From positions 1-64,000 of the forward strand of contig BNBA01000001.1 in NCBI GenBank assembly GCA_014654535.1: 64,000 nt of DNA. Reading direction: 5' to 3'. The DNA comes from Xanthomonas boreopolis. GTDB taxonomy: Bacteria > Pseudomonadota > Gammaproteobacteria > Xanthomonadales > Xanthomonadaceae. Below are positions 20,763 to 30,219 of the stretch, one piece after another. The first letter of the stretch is position 1. Each line of letters starts with the position of its first letter. A model generated the notes under the pieces. The model saw nothing but the letters and a program-made list of their open reading frames with translations. It made no database searches and was not told the origin of the DNA. The translations under genes and the position numbers were made by a program.

Positions 20763-21542
20763 TCAGCGTGTTGCTCGGTCCAACGTGCCGGCGAAGGCGC
20801 GCGTGCGGTAGTCGATGTCGACATGGCCGTCCTGCTGGTGGCGGTCGAACAGTTCGCGCAGCGCGGCCAGCATGGGCGCGTGGCGCGGATCGCCCTCCAG
20901 CGGCGCATAGGAGGACGAAAGCAGGCGCCCGCGCAGCGCGTCGAAGTCCACCCGCTGCACGTTGGGCAGTTGCACGCTGGCCACCAGGCCGGCGCCGAAC
21001 CAGCGCTGCATGGTCTCGTCGTCGGCATAGCGCTCGGCCACCGCGCTGTAGTCGGTGCCGTACTCCAGCAGCAGCTGCTCGTAGCCGCGCAGGAACGGCG
21101 AGGCGTCGAGCAGGCGCGAATTCCAGTACACCACGGCCAGGCCGCCGGGGACGAGGATGCGCGCCCATTCGCGGCGGACCGCTTCCGGGTCGAACCAATG
21201 GAACGCCTGCGCGGCGGACACCAGGTCGATGCTGGCGTCGCCGAGCGTGGTCGCCTCGGCGCTGGCGTCCACTGCGTGGAAGCGGGGATAGCCGGCCAGC
21301 CATGCCTCGGCGGCCCCGCGCATCGCCGCATTGGGTTCGACCGCGAACACCTCGTGCCCGGCCTCGAGGAACATCCGCGTGGAGATGCCGGTGCCGGCGC
21401 CGATGTCGGCGACCGTCGCGGTGGAGGGGACCTCCAGCTCGCCGTGGATCCATTCCATCAGGGCCGGCGGGTAGCCGGGGCGATAGCGGACATAGTCCGC
21501 GACGCGGTTGCTGAAGCGTTGCTGCGAGGACAGGGAGCCCAT
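20763..21542 (-). CDS. Class I SAM-dependent methyltransferase
   Basis: The 259-residue protein has a Rossmann methyltransferase core with motif [16 protein letters not shown], an acidic residue at the end of strand 2 (AVEPN), [13 protein letters not shown] (the AQAxHW motif seen in trans-aconitate/type 11 methyltransferases) and [12 protein letters not shown]. The start YxxYRPGYP is shared with yeast Crg1-like and bacterial small-molecule methyltransferases. The substrate cannot be read from sequence. The gene lies 10 bp upstream of pyrD and 4 bp downstream of the DUF4190 gene stop, so it is inside a minus-strand operon. Confidence 0.85.
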   Translation of the reverse strand: MGSLSSQQRFSNRVADYVRYRPGYPPALMEWIHGELEVPSTATVADIGAGTGISTRMFLEAGHEVFAVEPNAAMRGAAEAWLAGYPRFHAVDASAEATTLGDASIDLVSAAQAFHWFDPEAVRREWARILVPGGLAVVYWNSRLLDASPFLRGYEQLLLEYGTDYSAVAERYADDETMQRWFGAGLVASVQLPNVQRVDFDALRGRLLSSSYAPLEGDPRHAPMLAALRELFDRHQQDGHVDIDYRTRAFAGTLDRATR

Positions 21543-21546
21543 GGCG

Positions 21547-21828
21547 TCACGACCCGAGATGGGCGAGCCAGGCCAGCCCGCCGAAGAACAGCACGAAGGC
21601 CAGGATGCCGACGATCCACGTGGCCACCGACAGCCAGCCGAGGATCAGCCCGCCGAGGGCCAGGCCATCGCCTTCCAGGCGCTGCGGCTCGCGCCGGATC
21701 TCGGCCCGGGCCAGGTGCCCGGTGATGATCGCGCCGATGCTGCCGATGAAGGGCAGCAGGGTCCAACCCAGGATGCCAGCCACCAGGCTGACGACGGCCA
21801 GGGTACTGGTCTGACGGGGAACGCTCAT
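21547..21828 (-). CDS. Small DUF4190-type membrane protein
   Basis: The 93-residue protein has two hydrophobic hairpin segments around a central GHLARAEIRR motif. This matches the DUF4190 family (LAVVSLVAGILGW, then IITGHLARAEIRR, then GLALGGLILGWLSV). Function is unknown. ATG at 21828 is chosen because AAGGAG lies 8 nt upstream; a GTG 6 bp further up is too close to that site. It lies between the aldehyde dehydrogenase gene and the methyltransferase-pyrD operon, all on the minus strand. Confidence 0.75.
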   Translation of the reverse strand: MSVPRQTSTLAVVSLVAGILGWTLLPFIGSIGAIITGHLARAEIRREPQRLEGDGLALGGLILGWLSVATWIVGILAFVLFFGGLAWLAHLGS

Positions 21829-21859
21829 CGGCACGACTCCTTGGCAGTGGAAGAGAGGG

Positions 21860-21881
21860 GGGAGGGGCCGAAACCCCTCCC
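21860..21881 (-). terminator. Hairpin after the aldehyde dehydrogenase gene
   Basis: GGGAGGGG (21860-21867) pairs with CCCCTCCC (21874-21881) over a 6-nt loop, 12 bp beyond the stop codon of the minus-strand ALDH gene. No long T tract follows on the minus strand, so termination may be partial. Confidence 0.45.
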
Positions 21882-21892
21882 GCCACGAGGCG

Positions 21893-23425
21893 CTACAGGT
21901 CGAACTTGATGCCCTGCGCCAGCGGCAGCGAGTCGGAGTAGTTGATCGTGTTGGTCTGGCGGCGCATGTAGACCTTCCACGCGTCCGAGCCGGATTCGCG
22001 GCCGCCGCCGGTGTCCTTCTCGCCGCCGAACGCGCCGCCGATCTCGGCGCCGGAGGTGCCGATGTTGACGTTGGCGATGCCGCAGTCGCTGCCGGCCGCC
22101 GACAGGAAGCGCTCGGCCGCCTTCAGGTTCTGGGTGAAGATCGAGGAGGACAGGCCCTGCGGCACGCCGTTCTGCATGTCGATGGCCTCGTCCAGGGTCG
22201 AGTACTTCATCACGTACAGGATCGGCGCGAAGGTCTCGTGCTGGACCACCTCGTCGCTGTTCTTGAGCCCGGTCACGATCGCCGGCAGCACGAAGTTGCC
22301 CGGGCGGTCCAGCGCGGTGCCGCCGGTCTCGACCTTGCCGCCGGCGGCCTTGGCCTTCTCGATCGAGGCCAGGAACTGCTGCACCGCCTCGCGGCTGTTG
22401 AGCGGTCCCATCAGGTTGGCCGGGTCGGTCGGATCGCCGATCTTGCCTTCCACCTGCTTGTAGGCCTTGACCAGCGCCGCCAGCACGGTGTCGTAGATCG
22501 ACTCGTGCACGATCAGGCGGCGGGTGGTGGTGCAGCGCTGGCCGGCGGTGCCGACCGCGCCGAACACGATGCCCGGCACCGCCAGCTTCAGGTCGGCCGT
22601 CTCGTCCAGGATGATCGCGTTGTTGCCGCCCAGCTCCAGCAGGCAGCGGCCGAGCCGGCGCGCGACCTTCTCGGCGACGATGCGGCCGACCTGGGTCGAG
22701 CCGGTGAAGCTGATCAGCGGCACGCGCGCATCGTCCACCAGCTTTTCCGACAGCGCGGTGCCCGCGTCGTTGATCAGGAAGAAGATGTCCGGGAAGCCGC
22801 CTTCCTTCAGCGCCGCGTTGCAGATCTTCATCGAGGCGATCGCGGTCAGCGGGGTCTTGTTGGACGGCTTCCAGATGCACACGTCGCCGCAGATCGCGGC
22901 CAGGAACGCGTTCCAGCTCCACACCGCGACCGGGAAGTTGAACGCGCTGATGATGCCGACCAGGCCGAGCGGGTGGTACTGCTCGTACATGCGGTGGCCG
23001 GGGCGCTCGGAGTGCATGGTGTAGCCGTACAGCATGCGGCTCTGGCCGACCGCGAAGTCGGCGATGTCGATCATCTCCTGCACCTCGCCGTCGCCTTCGG
23101 GCTTGCTCTTGCCCATCTCCAGCGCGACCAGCGAGCCGAGCGCGTCCTTGTGCTTGCGCAGCGCCTCGCCGCACAGGCGGATCGCCTCGCCGCGACGGGG
23201 GGCCGGCAGGGTGCGCCAGGCCTTGAAGGCTTCCTGGGCGCGGGCGATCACCTGCTCGTAGTCTTCCACCGTGGTCGCCTGGACTTCGGCGATGACTTCG
23301 TTGGTGGTCGGGTTGAGGGGCTTGAGCACGCCGGCGCCGGTGGCTTGCGACCACTGGCCATCGCCGAGATAGGTGCCGGGATTGGAGGCGGTGAGCTCGA
23401 GCGCCTTGAGCAGCTCTGCGGACAT
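21893..23425 (-). CDS. ALDH7-type aldehyde dehydrogenase (L-aminoadipate-semialdehyde dehydrogenase-like)
   Basis: The 510-residue NAD-dependent dehydrogenase belongs to the ALDH7/antiquitin branch. Landmarks are the oxyanion asparagine in [13 protein letters not shown], the NAD loop [19 protein letters not shown], the general base in [10 protein letters not shown], and the nucleophilic cysteine in [44 protein letters not shown] is the C-terminal ALDH7 block, shown here in part as [20 protein letters not shown]. Likely substrate is alpha-aminoadipate semialdehyde or piperideine-6-carboxylate in lysine catabolism; other semialdehydes are possible. AGGAG lies 5 nt before the ATG at 23425. Confidence 0.9.
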   Translation of the reverse strand: MSAELLKALELTASNPGTYLGDGQWSQATGAGVLKPLNPTTNEVIAEVQATTVEDYEQVIARAQEAFKAWRTLPAPRRGEAIRLCGEALRKHKDALGSLVALEMGKSKPEGDGEVQEMIDIADFAVGQSRMLYGYTMHSERPGHRMYEQYHPLGLVGIISAFNFPVAVWSWNAFLAAICGDVCIWKPSNKTPLTAIASMKICNAALKEGGFPDIFFLINDAGTALSEKLVDDARVPLISFTGSTQVGRIVAEKVARRLGRCLLELGGNNAIILDETADLKLAVPGIVFGAVGTAGQRCTTTRRLIVHESIYDTVLAALVKAYKQVEGKIGDPTDPANLMGPLNSREAVQQFLASIEKAKAAGGKVETGGTALDRPGNFVLPAIVTGLKNSDEVVQHETFAPILYVMKYSTLDEAIDMQNGVPQGLSSSIFTQNLKAAERFLSAAGSDCGIANVNIGTSGAEIGGAFGGEKDTGGGRESGSDAWKVYMRRQTNTINYSDSLPLAQGIKFDL

Positions 23426-23583
23426 GGAAACTCCTGGAAAACGAAGCGACAGGGAGCGCCGCCGCAGGCGGGGGACGCGGCGCAACGGGATCGCGAATTC
23501 TAGCAGAGCGGCCCGGCCGGCCCTCGCCCGGATCGTGCGCGCGGCTTGGCAAAAACGGCGTTCATGCGACAATGCAGGGCATT

Positions 23584-23660
23584 GGCCCCGTAGCTCAGCT
23601 GGATAGAGCGTCCCCCTCCTAAGGGGAAGGTCGCACGTTCGAATCGTGTCGGGGCCGCCA
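23584..23660 (+). tRNA. tRNA-Arg (anticodon CCT)
   Basis: The acceptor stem GGCCCCG/CGGGGCC, D arm TAGCTCAGCTGGATAGAGC, and anticodon arm TCCCC-CTCCTAA-GGGGA give anticodon CCT, reading AGG. The T arm contains CGTTCGAATCG. Discriminator G and an encoded CCA complete 77 nt. AGG is a rare codon in a genome this GC-rich. tRNA-Arg(CCT) genes are common integration targets, and a phage-type gene lies 76 bp downstream. Confidence 0.96.
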
Positions 23661-23736
23661 GTCTCCGCATGGCGGCGCCCGTCGATGGTGGCGCCGGCGT
23701 TATGCTCGCCCGGTCGCTTCCCCCACGGAGCCGTCG

Positions 23737-24240
23737 ATGGCGCTGCTGAAGTTGCCGTTGTCGCTGCACGCGGTGCAGATCTCGATCGTCGAACCGGCGC
23801 TGCCCGGCTGGCTGGACACGCCGCGGGCGCGAGTGCTGCTGATGGCGATCGGATTGCAGGAATCCGGGTTCCGGGTGCGCCGCCAGCGCGGCGGGCCGGC
23901 GCGCGGCTTGTGGCAGTTCGAACGCGACGGCGGCGTGCGCGGTGTGCTGCGGCATCCGTCCAGCCGCGGCCTGGCGCGGCAGTTCTGCGCCGAAGCCGGC
24001 GTGGCGGCCGATGCCCAGGACTGCTACGACGCGCTGGCCGCGAACGACGTGCTGGCCTGCCAGTTCGCGCGCCTGTTGCTGTACACCGATTCGGCGCCGT
24101 TGCCGCGCCTGGGCGCAAGCCAGCAGGCATGGGAGTACTACCTGCGCAACTGGCGCCCGGGACGGCCGCGGCCCGACAGCTGGCCGGACCATTACGCCCG
24201 GGCGCGGGCGGCGCTGCTGGCCCGTGGCGAGGCCGCCTGA
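23737..24240 (+). CDS. Phage-type lysozyme-like protein, probable prophage remnant
   Basis: The 167-residue protein resembles small proteins found in tail or structural modules of siphophages: [16 protein letters not shown]-like sequence (here [16 protein letters not shown]), then [22 protein letters not shown] and a tryptophan-rich end [13 protein letters not shown]. The Glu of GLQESG sits where the catalytic glutamate of lysozyme-like or lytic transglycosylase folds is expected. No signal peptide or membrane helix is evident. ACGGAG lies 6 nt before the ATG. It stands alone directly behind tRNA-Arg with no other phage gene, so it is either a relic or a domesticated gene. Activity is inferred only. 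Confidence 0.6.
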   Translation: MALLKLPLSLHAVQISIVEPALPGWLDTPRARVLLMAIGLQESGFRVRRQRGGPARGLWQFERDGGVRGVLRHPSSRGLARQFCAEAGVAADAQDCYDALAANDVLACQFARLLLYTDSAPLPRLGASQQAWEYYLRNWRPGRPRPDSWPDHYARARAALLARGEAA

Positions 24241-24322
24241 CCGGTCCATCCGCCAGGATGGGCGCGCCCGTTGCCGCCATGCCGGGCGGCTTCCCTCGCA
24301 TGCGCCCGGCGGTGCGGCGCTT

Positions 24323-24751
24323 TCAGTCGCCGGCGCGGTCGTGATCGTCGCGGTCGGGCCCGGGCGAGGTCCGCCGCTGCTGCGCCTGCACGGCGCGCCG
24401 GGCCAGCGTTTCGTACTGCTTGCGGATCTCTTCCAGGCGCTTCTCGTCCAGCTCTTCCAGGTCCAGCAGTTCGTTGTTGCCTTCGCTGGCGGCCCGGATC
24501 AGTTCGTCGAGCTTGATCTGCATCGCGGCGGTATCCGCGTTCTGGGCATGCTGGATCAGGAACACCATCAGGAAGGTGATGATCGTGGTGCCGGTGTTGA
24601 TCACCAGTTGCCAGGTGTCGTTGAAGCCGAAGATCGGGCCGCTGACCGCCCAGAGCACGACGATGGCGACGGCCGTGCAGAACGTCCAGGGCGACCCGGC
24701 GGTGCTCGATGCTTTCCTGGCGATGTTGCTGAAGAAGGCGCGGAGAGTCAT
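24323..24751 (-). CDS. Low-affinity iron permease family protein
   Basis: The 142-residue protein has two to three transmembrane helices near the N-terminus (AVAIVVLWAVSGPIFGF and then WQLVINTGTTIITFLMVFLIQH) and the family motif QNADTAAMQIKLDELIRA, followed by a charged helical tail. This pattern defines the bacterial low-affinity iron permease/COG5478 family, which resembles part of yeast Fet4. Despite the name, transport has not to my knowledge been firmly shown for such short bacterial members. It is transcribed away from the thr operon, with about 230 bp between them. Confidence 0.8.
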   Translation of the reverse strand: MTLRAFFSNIARKASSTAGSPWTFCTAVAIVVLWAVSGPIFGFNDTWQLVINTGTTIITFLMVFLIQHAQNADTAAMQIKLDELIRAASEGNNELLDLEELDEKRLEEIRKQYETLARRAVQAQQRRTSPGPDRDDHDRAGD

Positions 24752-24944
24752 TGGCGCGGCAGTGGAATGGAACTGGCTCGACGGTAAGGCGGGGGCCGTC
24801 CACGCTGCGCGAAGCCGCGCAGCCGGTGCCGCCGCTTGGTTGCCGATGCAAGCAAGCGGCGGTTGGTTGCAAGTGCAAGTCGCTGAACAGGCGGGATTTT
24901 CCGCGGGCCTGCCGCGCGCCCGGGCGGATGCGGCGGCGCAACAC

Positions 24945-24950
24945 TTGACA
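24945..24950 (+). promoter_or_regulatory. Candidate -35 box of the thr operon
   Basis: A perfect TTGACA lies 31 bp before the thr leader-peptide ATG. A convincing -10 hexamer is not visible at 16-18 bp spacing (GATGTC at 24965-24970 is the best), so the promoter is only partly supported. Confidence 0.4.
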
Positions 24951-24981
24951 GCCCCTCGACGCCTGATGTCTTGTTGGGCGC

Positions 24982-25119
24982 ATGCTGAATACCGCGTACA
25001 TCGCCGCCGTCACCCGTACCGCCCACGGCGGCGCGGCGGGCGCGGGCGCGTCCGGCACCACCATTACCACCATTACCACCGGCACCATTACCCCGGTGCG
25101 GTCCGTCGTCTTCGCGTAA
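24982..25119 (+). CDS. thrL: thr operon leader peptide
   Basis: A 45-codon reading frame (ATG 24982, TAA 25117-25119) encodes a peptide whose residues 26-37 read TTITTITTGTIT: eight threonines and three isoleucines among twelve residues. Threonine and isoleucine are the regulatory amino acids of threonine operons in enteric bacteria. The stop is followed after 14 bp by competing GC-rich hairpins and then thrA. The design is that of transcription attenuation: a ribosome stalled on Thr or Ile codons would favour the read-through structure. The N-terminal half (MLNTAYIAAV, then an Ala/Gly-rich stretch) is not regulatory in appearance. No strong ribosome-binding site is seen. Confidence 0.88.
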   Translation: MLNTAYIAAVTRTAHGGAAGAGASGTTITTITTGTITPVRSVVFA

Positions 25120-25133
25120 CTTCCGAAAACCAC

Positions 25134-25180
25134 GGCCCCGCACCCGGATCAGGATGCGGGGGAACCCCACAGCCTGAAGC
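25134..25180 (+). promoter_or_regulatory. thr attenuator: mutually exclusive hairpins
   Basis: CCCCGCA (25136-25142) can pair with TGCGGGG (25155-25161). Alternatively, the overlapping GGCCCCG (25134-25140) can pair with CGGGGCC (25174-25180). The two helices share bases and cannot form together, as expected for an attenuator and its competitor. A long U tract is lacking (CCTCCCCAACG follows), so the terminator may be atypical or factor-assisted. Confidence 0.65.
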
Positions 25181-25209
25181 GGACGGGGCCTCCCCAACGA
25201 GGTCTGTCG

Positions 25210-27756
25210 ATGTCATCGCCCGCTGTCCCGCTCGAATCCCCGTCTCCCGCCCAAGCGCCCGCTCCGCGGACCGTCGTGCACAAGTTCGGCGGCACCTCCG
25301 TCGCCGACGCCGAGCGCTACCGGCACGTGGCCCGGCTGCTGCTGGCGCGCGCCGAGCCGGTGCAGGTCACCGTCGTCTCGGCGATGAAAGGCGTCACCGA
25401 TGCCTTGATCGAACTGGCCGAACTGGCCGCCGCGGACCGGCCCGAATGGCACGAACGCTGGCACGAGCTGCGCGCCCGCCATCGCGGCGCGGCGGTGGCC
25501 TTGCTGGGGGAGAACGCCGGGCCGGCGCTGGAATGGCTGGAGGCGCATTTCGAGAAGCTGTCCGAGATCCTGTCGGCGCTGGCGGTGATCGGCGAACTGC
25601 CGCGCGAGGTGCTCGATCGCGTGCAGGGCCTGGGCGAGGTCTACTCGGCGCAGCTGCTGGGCAGCCACCTGCAGGCGCTGGGCGAGGATTGCGCGGTGCT
25701 CGACGCGCGCGAGGTGCTGGTGGTCAACCGCGGCGAGCTGGGCGTGGACGTGGACTGGAGCGTGAGCGCGCGGAAGCTGGGCGAGTGGCGCGCGCAGAAC
25801 CCGCAGCCGCGGGTGGTGGCGACCGGCTTCGTCGCGCGCGACCGCGCCGGCCGCATCACCACGCTGGGCCGCAACGGCAGCGACTATTCCGGCGCGATCT
25901 TCGCCGCGCTGTTCGAGGCCGACGAACTGCACATCTGGACCGACGTGGACGGCGTGCTCTCGGCCGATCCGCGCGTGGTGCCCGAAGCCGTGCAACTGGA
26001 GACGCTCAGCTACGACGAGGCGTGCGAGCTGGCGTACTTCGGCGCCAAGGTCGTGCACCCGCAGACGATGTCGCCGGCGATCGAGCGCGGGCTGCCGATC
26101 ATCATCCGCAACACCTTCCAGCCGGGCCATCCGGGCACGCGCATCACCGCCAACAGCGAGGTCAGCGGGCCGATCAAGGGCCTGACGCTGAGCCCGGGCC
26201 TGGCGGTGCTGAACCTGGAAGGCACCGGCCTGATCGGCGTGCCGGGCACCGCCGAGCGCGTGTTCGCCGCGCTGCGCAACGCGCGCGTGTCGGTGGTGAT
26301 GATCTCGCAGGGCTCGTCCGAGCATTCGATCTGCTGCGTGGTCAAGGAAGAGGAATCGGCGCGCGCGCAGGACGCGCTGCTGCACGCCTTCGCCCACGAA
26401 CTGGCGGTCGGCCAGGTGCAGCGCGTGCAGCTGACCACCGGCATCAGCGTGCTGGCGGCGGTGGGCGACGGCATGGCCGGCCAGCCCGGCGTGGCCGCGC
26501 GCCTGTTCGAATCGCTCGGGCGCGCCCAGGTCAACATCCTGGCCATCGCGCAGGGCTCGTCCGAGCGCAACATCTCGGTGGCGATCGACAGCGCGCACGC
26601 GACCAAGGCGCTGCGAGCCGCGCACGCCGGATTCTGGCTCTCGCCGCAGACGTTCTCGGTCGGCGTGATCGGGCCTGGCAACGTGGGCGCGGCCCTGCTG
26701 GACCAGCTGCGCGCGGCGCAACCGCAACTGCTGGCCAAGGCCAACCTGGACCTGCGGCTGCGCGCGATCGCCTCGCGCGGCCGCATGCTGCTGGACGAGC
26801 GCGGCCTGGCCGACGACTGGCGCCCGGCGTTCGCGGCCAGCGCCACGCCCACCGACCTGGACCGCTTCACCGCGCACCTGCAGGCGGCGCACCTGCCGCA
26901 CGCGATCATCATCGATTGCAGCGGCAGTCCCGAGGTCGCCGACCGCTATGCCGGCTGGCTGGCCGCCGGCATCCACGTGGTGACGCCCAACAAGCAGGCC
27001 GGCTCCGGCCCGCTCGGGCGCTTCCTGGCGATCCGTGAAGCGGCCGCGGCCAGCGGCGCGCGCTTCCGCTACGAGGCCACGGTGGGCGCGGGGCTGCCGG
27101 TGATCACCACGCTGCGCGACCTGGTCGATACCGGCGATGCGGTGACCTCGATCGAAGGCATCTTCTCCGGCACCCTGGCCTGGCTGTTCAACAAGTACGA
27201 CGGCAGCGTGCCGTTCTCCGAACTGGTGGCGCAGGCCCGCGCGATGGGCTACACCGAACCGGACCCGCGCGACGACCTGTCCGGCGTGGACGTGGCGCGC
27301 AAGCTGGTGATCCTGGCGCGCGAGGCCGGGCGCGAGATCAGCCTGGAGGACGTGGAGGTGGAAAGCCTGGTGCCGGCTGCGTTGAAGGAGGCGTCGGTGG
27401 AGGAATTCATGGCGCGGCTGCGCGAGGTCGATGCGGCGTTCGCGCAGCGCCTGGCCGATGCGCGCAGCCGCGGCAACGTGCTGCGCTACGTCGCGCAGCT
27501 GCCCTCCGACGGCCCGCACGCGCTCGCGGCCGGATCCGCGGCCCGGCGCGCGCCGAGCGTGGGCCTGGTCGAGCTGCCGGCCGGGCACGGTTTCGCCAAC
27601 CTGCGCCTGACCGACAACGTGGTGCAGTTCACCACGCGCCGCTATTGCGAGAACCCGCTGGTCGTGCAGGGGCCGGGCGCCGGCCCCGAGGTCACCGCGG
27701 CCGGCGTGTTCGCCGACGTGCTGCGGGTGGCGGCGGGCGAGGGGGCCCGGCTGTGA
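25210..27756 (+). CDS. thrA: Bifunctional aspartokinase I / homoserine dehydrogenase I
   Basis: The 848-residue protein catalyses the first and third steps from aspartate to threonine. The kinase domain starts at VHKFGGTS (residues 23-30) and has [11 protein letters not shown] and [13 protein letters not shown]. Two ACT-like repeats follow ([19 protein letters not shown] and [17 protein letters not shown]), the site of threonine feedback. The dehydrogenase domain begins near residue 484 with [14 protein letters not shown] and includes [17 protein letters not shown] and [16 protein letters not shown] lies 8 nt before the ATG. An Ala/Pro-rich 20-residue extension precedes the kinase. The leader peptide and attenuator lie directly upstream. 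The stop overlaps the thrB GTG start. Confidence 0.97.
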   Translation: MSSPAVPLESPSPAQAPAPRTVVHKFGGTSVADAERYRHVARLLLARAEPVQVTVVSAMKGVTDALIELAELAAADRPEWHERWHELRARHRGAAVALLGENAGPALEWLEAHFEKLSEILSALAVIGELPREVLDRVQGLGEVYSAQLLGSHLQALGEDCAVLDAREVLVVNRGELGVDVDWSVSARKLGEWRAQNPQPRVVATGFVARDRAGRITTLGRNGSDYSGAIFAALFEADELHIWTDVDGVLSADPRVVPEAVQLETLSYDEACELAYFGAKVVHPQTMSPAIERGLPIIIRNTFQPGHPGTRITANSEVSGPIKGLTLSPGLAVLNLEGTGLIGVPGTAERVFAALRNARVSVVMISQGSSEHSICCVVKEEESARAQDALLHAFAHELAVGQVQRVQLTTGISVLAAVGDGMAGQPGVAARLFESLGRAQVNILAIAQGSSERNISVAIDSAHATKALRAAHAGFWLSPQTFSVGVIGPGNVGAALLDQLRAAQPQLLAKANLDLRLRAIASRGRMLLDERGLADDWRPAFAASATPTDLDRFTAHLQAAHLPHAIIIDCSGSPEVADRYAGWLAAGIHVVTPNKQAGSGPLGRFLAIREAAAASGARFRYEATVGAGLPVITTLRDLVDTGDAVTSIEGIFSGTLAWLFNKYDGSVPFSELVAQARAMGYTEPDPRDDLSGVDVARKLVILAREAGREISLEDVEVESLVPAALKEASVEEFMARLREVDAAFAQRLADARSRGNVLRYVAQLPSDGPHALAAGSAARRAPSVGLVELPAGHGFANLRLTDNVVQFTTRRYCENPLVVQGPGAGPEVTAAGVFADVLRVAAGEGARL

Positions 27757-28718
27757 GCGAGGCCGCGATGACCCGGGCGCCGGTGCAAGGGCGGTCCGGC
27801 GTGCGCGAGGCGAGGGCGTTCTCGCCTGCCTCCGTGGCGAACGTGGCGGTGGGCTTCGACCTGCTCGGCTACGCGGTGGCGGGCGTCGGCGACACCGTCA
27901 CCGTGCGCCGGATCGATGCGCCGGAGGTGCGCATCGCCGCGATCCGCGGCACCACCGTCGCCCTGCCGCTGGAGGCGGCGGACAACACCGCGGGCGCGGC
28001 GCTGATCTCGCTGCACCGGGCGCTGGCGCTGCCGTTCGGCTTCGAGGTCGAGATCGACAAGGGCATTCCGCTCGGCTCCGGCATGGGCGGCTCGGCCGCC
28101 TCGTGCGTGGCCGCGCTGGTGGCCGCCAATGCCCTGCTGGACCGGCCCCTGAGCAGGGAGCAGCTGTACCTGCACTCGCTGGAGGGCGAGGCGGTCGCGA
28201 GCGGCAGCCGCCACGGCGACAACCTCGGCCCGATGTTCCTGGGCGGGCTGGTGCTGTCCACGCTGGAGCGGCTGGTGCCGGTGCCGGTGCCGGCGGCCTG
28301 GCACAGCCTGCTGGTGCACCCGGACGCGGTGCTGGAAACGCGCCGCGCGCGCGCCGCGCTGGCGGGGGACTACCCGCTCAAGGAATTCGTCGCGCAGAGC
28401 GCCAACCTGGCGCTGGTGCTGGCCGGCTGCCATGCCGGCGACGCGTCGCTGGTGCGCCAAGGCCTGCGCGACGTGCTGGTCGAGCCGCGCCGGGCGCCGC
28501 TGATCGTCGGCTTCGACGCGGCCAAGGCCGCGGCCTTGGAGGCTGGCGCGATGGGGGCAAGCATTTCCGGCGCCGGGCCCAGCGTGTTCGCCTGGTTCGA
28601 GACGAAACAGGCCGCCGCGGCCGCCGCGCCGCAGGTGCAGGCCGCGTTCGCCGCCGCTGGCTTCGACAGCCAGGCCTGGGTGACGCCGTTGGATAGCCCA
28701 GGTGCGCGGCTGCTGTAG
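27753..28718 (+). CDS. thrB: Homoserine kinase
   Basis: ThrB phosphorylates homoserine to O-phosphohomoserine. It is a GHMP kinase: [17 protein letters not shown] at the N-terminus, the ATP-binding [16 protein letters not shown], and the C-terminal [18 protein letters not shown] at 27753 overlaps the thrA stop as GTGA and gives 321 residues. An ATG at 27768 would shorten the protein by five residues, and both have purine-rich sequence upstream, so the start is open. A 76-bp gap with a hairpin separates it from thrC. Confidence 0.96.
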   Translation: MSEAAMTRAPVQGRSGVREARAFSPASVANVAVGFDLLGYAVAGVGDTVTVRRIDAPEVRIAAIRGTTVALPLEAADNTAGAALISLHRALALPFGFEVEIDKGIPLGSGMGGSAASCVAALVAANALLDRPLSREQLYLHSLEGEAVASGSRHGDNLGPMFLGGLVLSTLERLVPVPVPAAWHSLLVHPDAVLETRRARAALAGDYPLKEFVAQSANLALVLAGCHAGDASLVRQGLRDVLVEPRRAPLIVGFDAAKAAALEAGAMGASISGAGPSVFAWFETKQAAAAAAPQVQAAFAAAGFDSQAWVTPLDSPGARLL

Positions 28719-28732
28719 CAATGTAGATCGAC

Positions 28733-28758
28733 CGTCGTCCCGGAAGGCGGGGACGACG
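28733..28758 (+). repeat. Intra-operon hairpin between thrB and thrC
   Basis: CGTCGTCCC (28733-28741) pairs with GGGACGACG (28750-28758). The arms match the core of the dispersed CGTCCCCGC/GCGGGGACG repeat that forms the element at 41118-41240. It may differentially stabilise the thrAB part of the message. Confidence 0.6.
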
Positions 28759-28794
28759 ATCCGACTGGATGTTTTCAAGACCCACGGAACCCCG

Positions 28795-30096
28795 ATGAAC
28801 TTCATCTCCACCCGCAACAACGCCCCGGCCGCCACGCTCAGCCAGGCCATCGCCGCCGGGCTGGCGCCGGATGGCGGCCTGTACGTGCCGGCGCAACTGC
28901 CGGCCGCCCGCACCCTCGCGCCAGGCGCGACCCTGGCCGGCACGGCCGCCGATCTGCTGGCGCCGTTCTTTGCCGGCGATGGCCTGGAAAGCGAACTGGC
29001 CGCGATCTGCCACGAAGCCTTCGACTTCGCCGCGCCGCTGGTGCCGCTGGCGACGCCGGGCGACCACAGCCTGGAGCTGTTCCACGGCCCGACCGCGGCG
29101 TTCAAGGATTTCGGCGCGCGCTTCCTGGCCGCCAGCCTGGCGCGGCTGCGCCGCGACGCCGACCGGCCGCTGACGATCCTGGTCGCCACTTCCGGCGACA
29201 CCGGCGCGGCGGTGGCGGCGGCGTTCCATCGCCAGCCCGGGTTGCGCGTGGTCGTGCTGTACCCGGACGGGCGCGTGTCGCCGCGCCAGGCGCACCAGCT
29301 CGGCTGCTTCGGCGACAACGTGAGCGCATTGCGCGTGGCAGGCTCGTTCGACGATTGCCAGGCGCTGGTCAAGCAAGCGCTCAACGACGGCGAATTGCAG
29401 GCGCAGGTGCCGATGAGTTCCGCCAACAGCATCAGCCTGGGACGGCTGCTGCCGCAGATGAGCTATTACGCGCACGCCGCGCTGGTGCACCACGCCCGCC
29501 ACAGCGCCCCGCTGAACCTGGTGGTGCCGACCGGCAACCTGGGCAATGCGCTGGCGGCGATCCTGGCGCGCTCGCTGGGCGTGCCGCTGGGCCGGATCGT
29601 GTTGGCGACCAACGCCAACCGCGTGCTGCCGGACTACTTCGCCGGCAACGACTATGCGCCGCAGCCGAGCGTGGCGACGCTGGCCAATGCGATGGACGTG
29701 GGCGCGCCGAGCAACTTCGAGCGGCTGCGCTGGCTCTACGCGGGCGACGATGCGGCGCTGCGCGGGGACTTCACCGCGCTCTCGGTGGACGACGAGGCGA
29801 TCCGCCGCACGATCGTCGAACGCCACCGCCGCTTCGGCGAGGTGTTCTGCCCGCATACCGCGACCGCCGTGCACGTGCTGGAGCGGATCCGCGCCGAAGG
29901 CGCGGAAGCGGACCTGGGCGACTGGGCGGTCGCGGCCACCGCGCATCCGGCCAAGTTCGAGGGCGTGGTCGAACCGTTGATTGGCGAACCGGTGCCGGTT
30001 CCGCCCGCGCTGGCCGAGCTGTTGGCCCGCCCGGCCCAGGCCGAGCCGCTGCCGCCGGACTACGCGCGGCTGAAGGCACGGTTGCTGGCCGGCTGA
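28795..30096 (+). CDS. thrC: Threonine synthase
   Basis: ThrC converts O-phosphohomoserine to threonine with PLP. The 433-residue enzyme carries FHGPTAAFKDFGARF with the PLP-binding Lys104, then LVATSGDTGAAVAAAF (the phosphate-binding glycine-rich loop precedes), SSANSISLGRLLPQMSYY and VPTGNLGNALA. This is the long, E. coli/yeast-like subclass. The ATG at 28795 is chosen because it begins the conserved MNFISTRN; the open frame upstream encodes the hairpin repeat. It ends the thr operon. Confidence 0.97.
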   Translation: MNFISTRNNAPAATLSQAIAAGLAPDGGLYVPAQLPAARTLAPGATLAGTAADLLAPFFAGDGLESELAAICHEAFDFAAPLVPLATPGDHSLELFHGPTAAFKDFGARFLAASLARLRRDADRPLTILVATSGDTGAAVAAAFHRQPGLRVVVLYPDGRVSPRQAHQLGCFGDNVSALRVAGSFDDCQALVKQALNDGELQAQVPMSSANSISLGRLLPQMSYYAHAALVHHARHSAPLNLVVPTGNLGNALAAILARSLGVPLGRIVLATNANRVLPDYFAGNDYAPQPSVATLANAMDVGAPSNFERLRWLYAGDDAALRGDFTALSVDDEAIRRTIVERHRRFGEVFCPHTATAVHVLERIRAEGAEADLGDWAVAATAHPAKFEGVVEPLIGEPVPVPPALAELLARPAQAEPLPPDYARLKARLLAG

Positions 30097-30219
30097 GCGC
30101 GGGCCGAACGCGGCGGCTGCCCGGGCTGGCAAAGTCGGGCAGGGATCGCCATCTAGGGCAGAATGCGGACGGCCGGAACCGGATGTCCGCCCCCCGCCCG
30201 TTTCCCGAAAGCCGTCCCG

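Noticed and set aside
28702-28794. An N-terminal extension of ThrC by 31 codons
   Set aside because: The extension encodes the intra-operon hairpin repeat, while the conserved threonine synthase sequence starts at MNFISTRN (28795).
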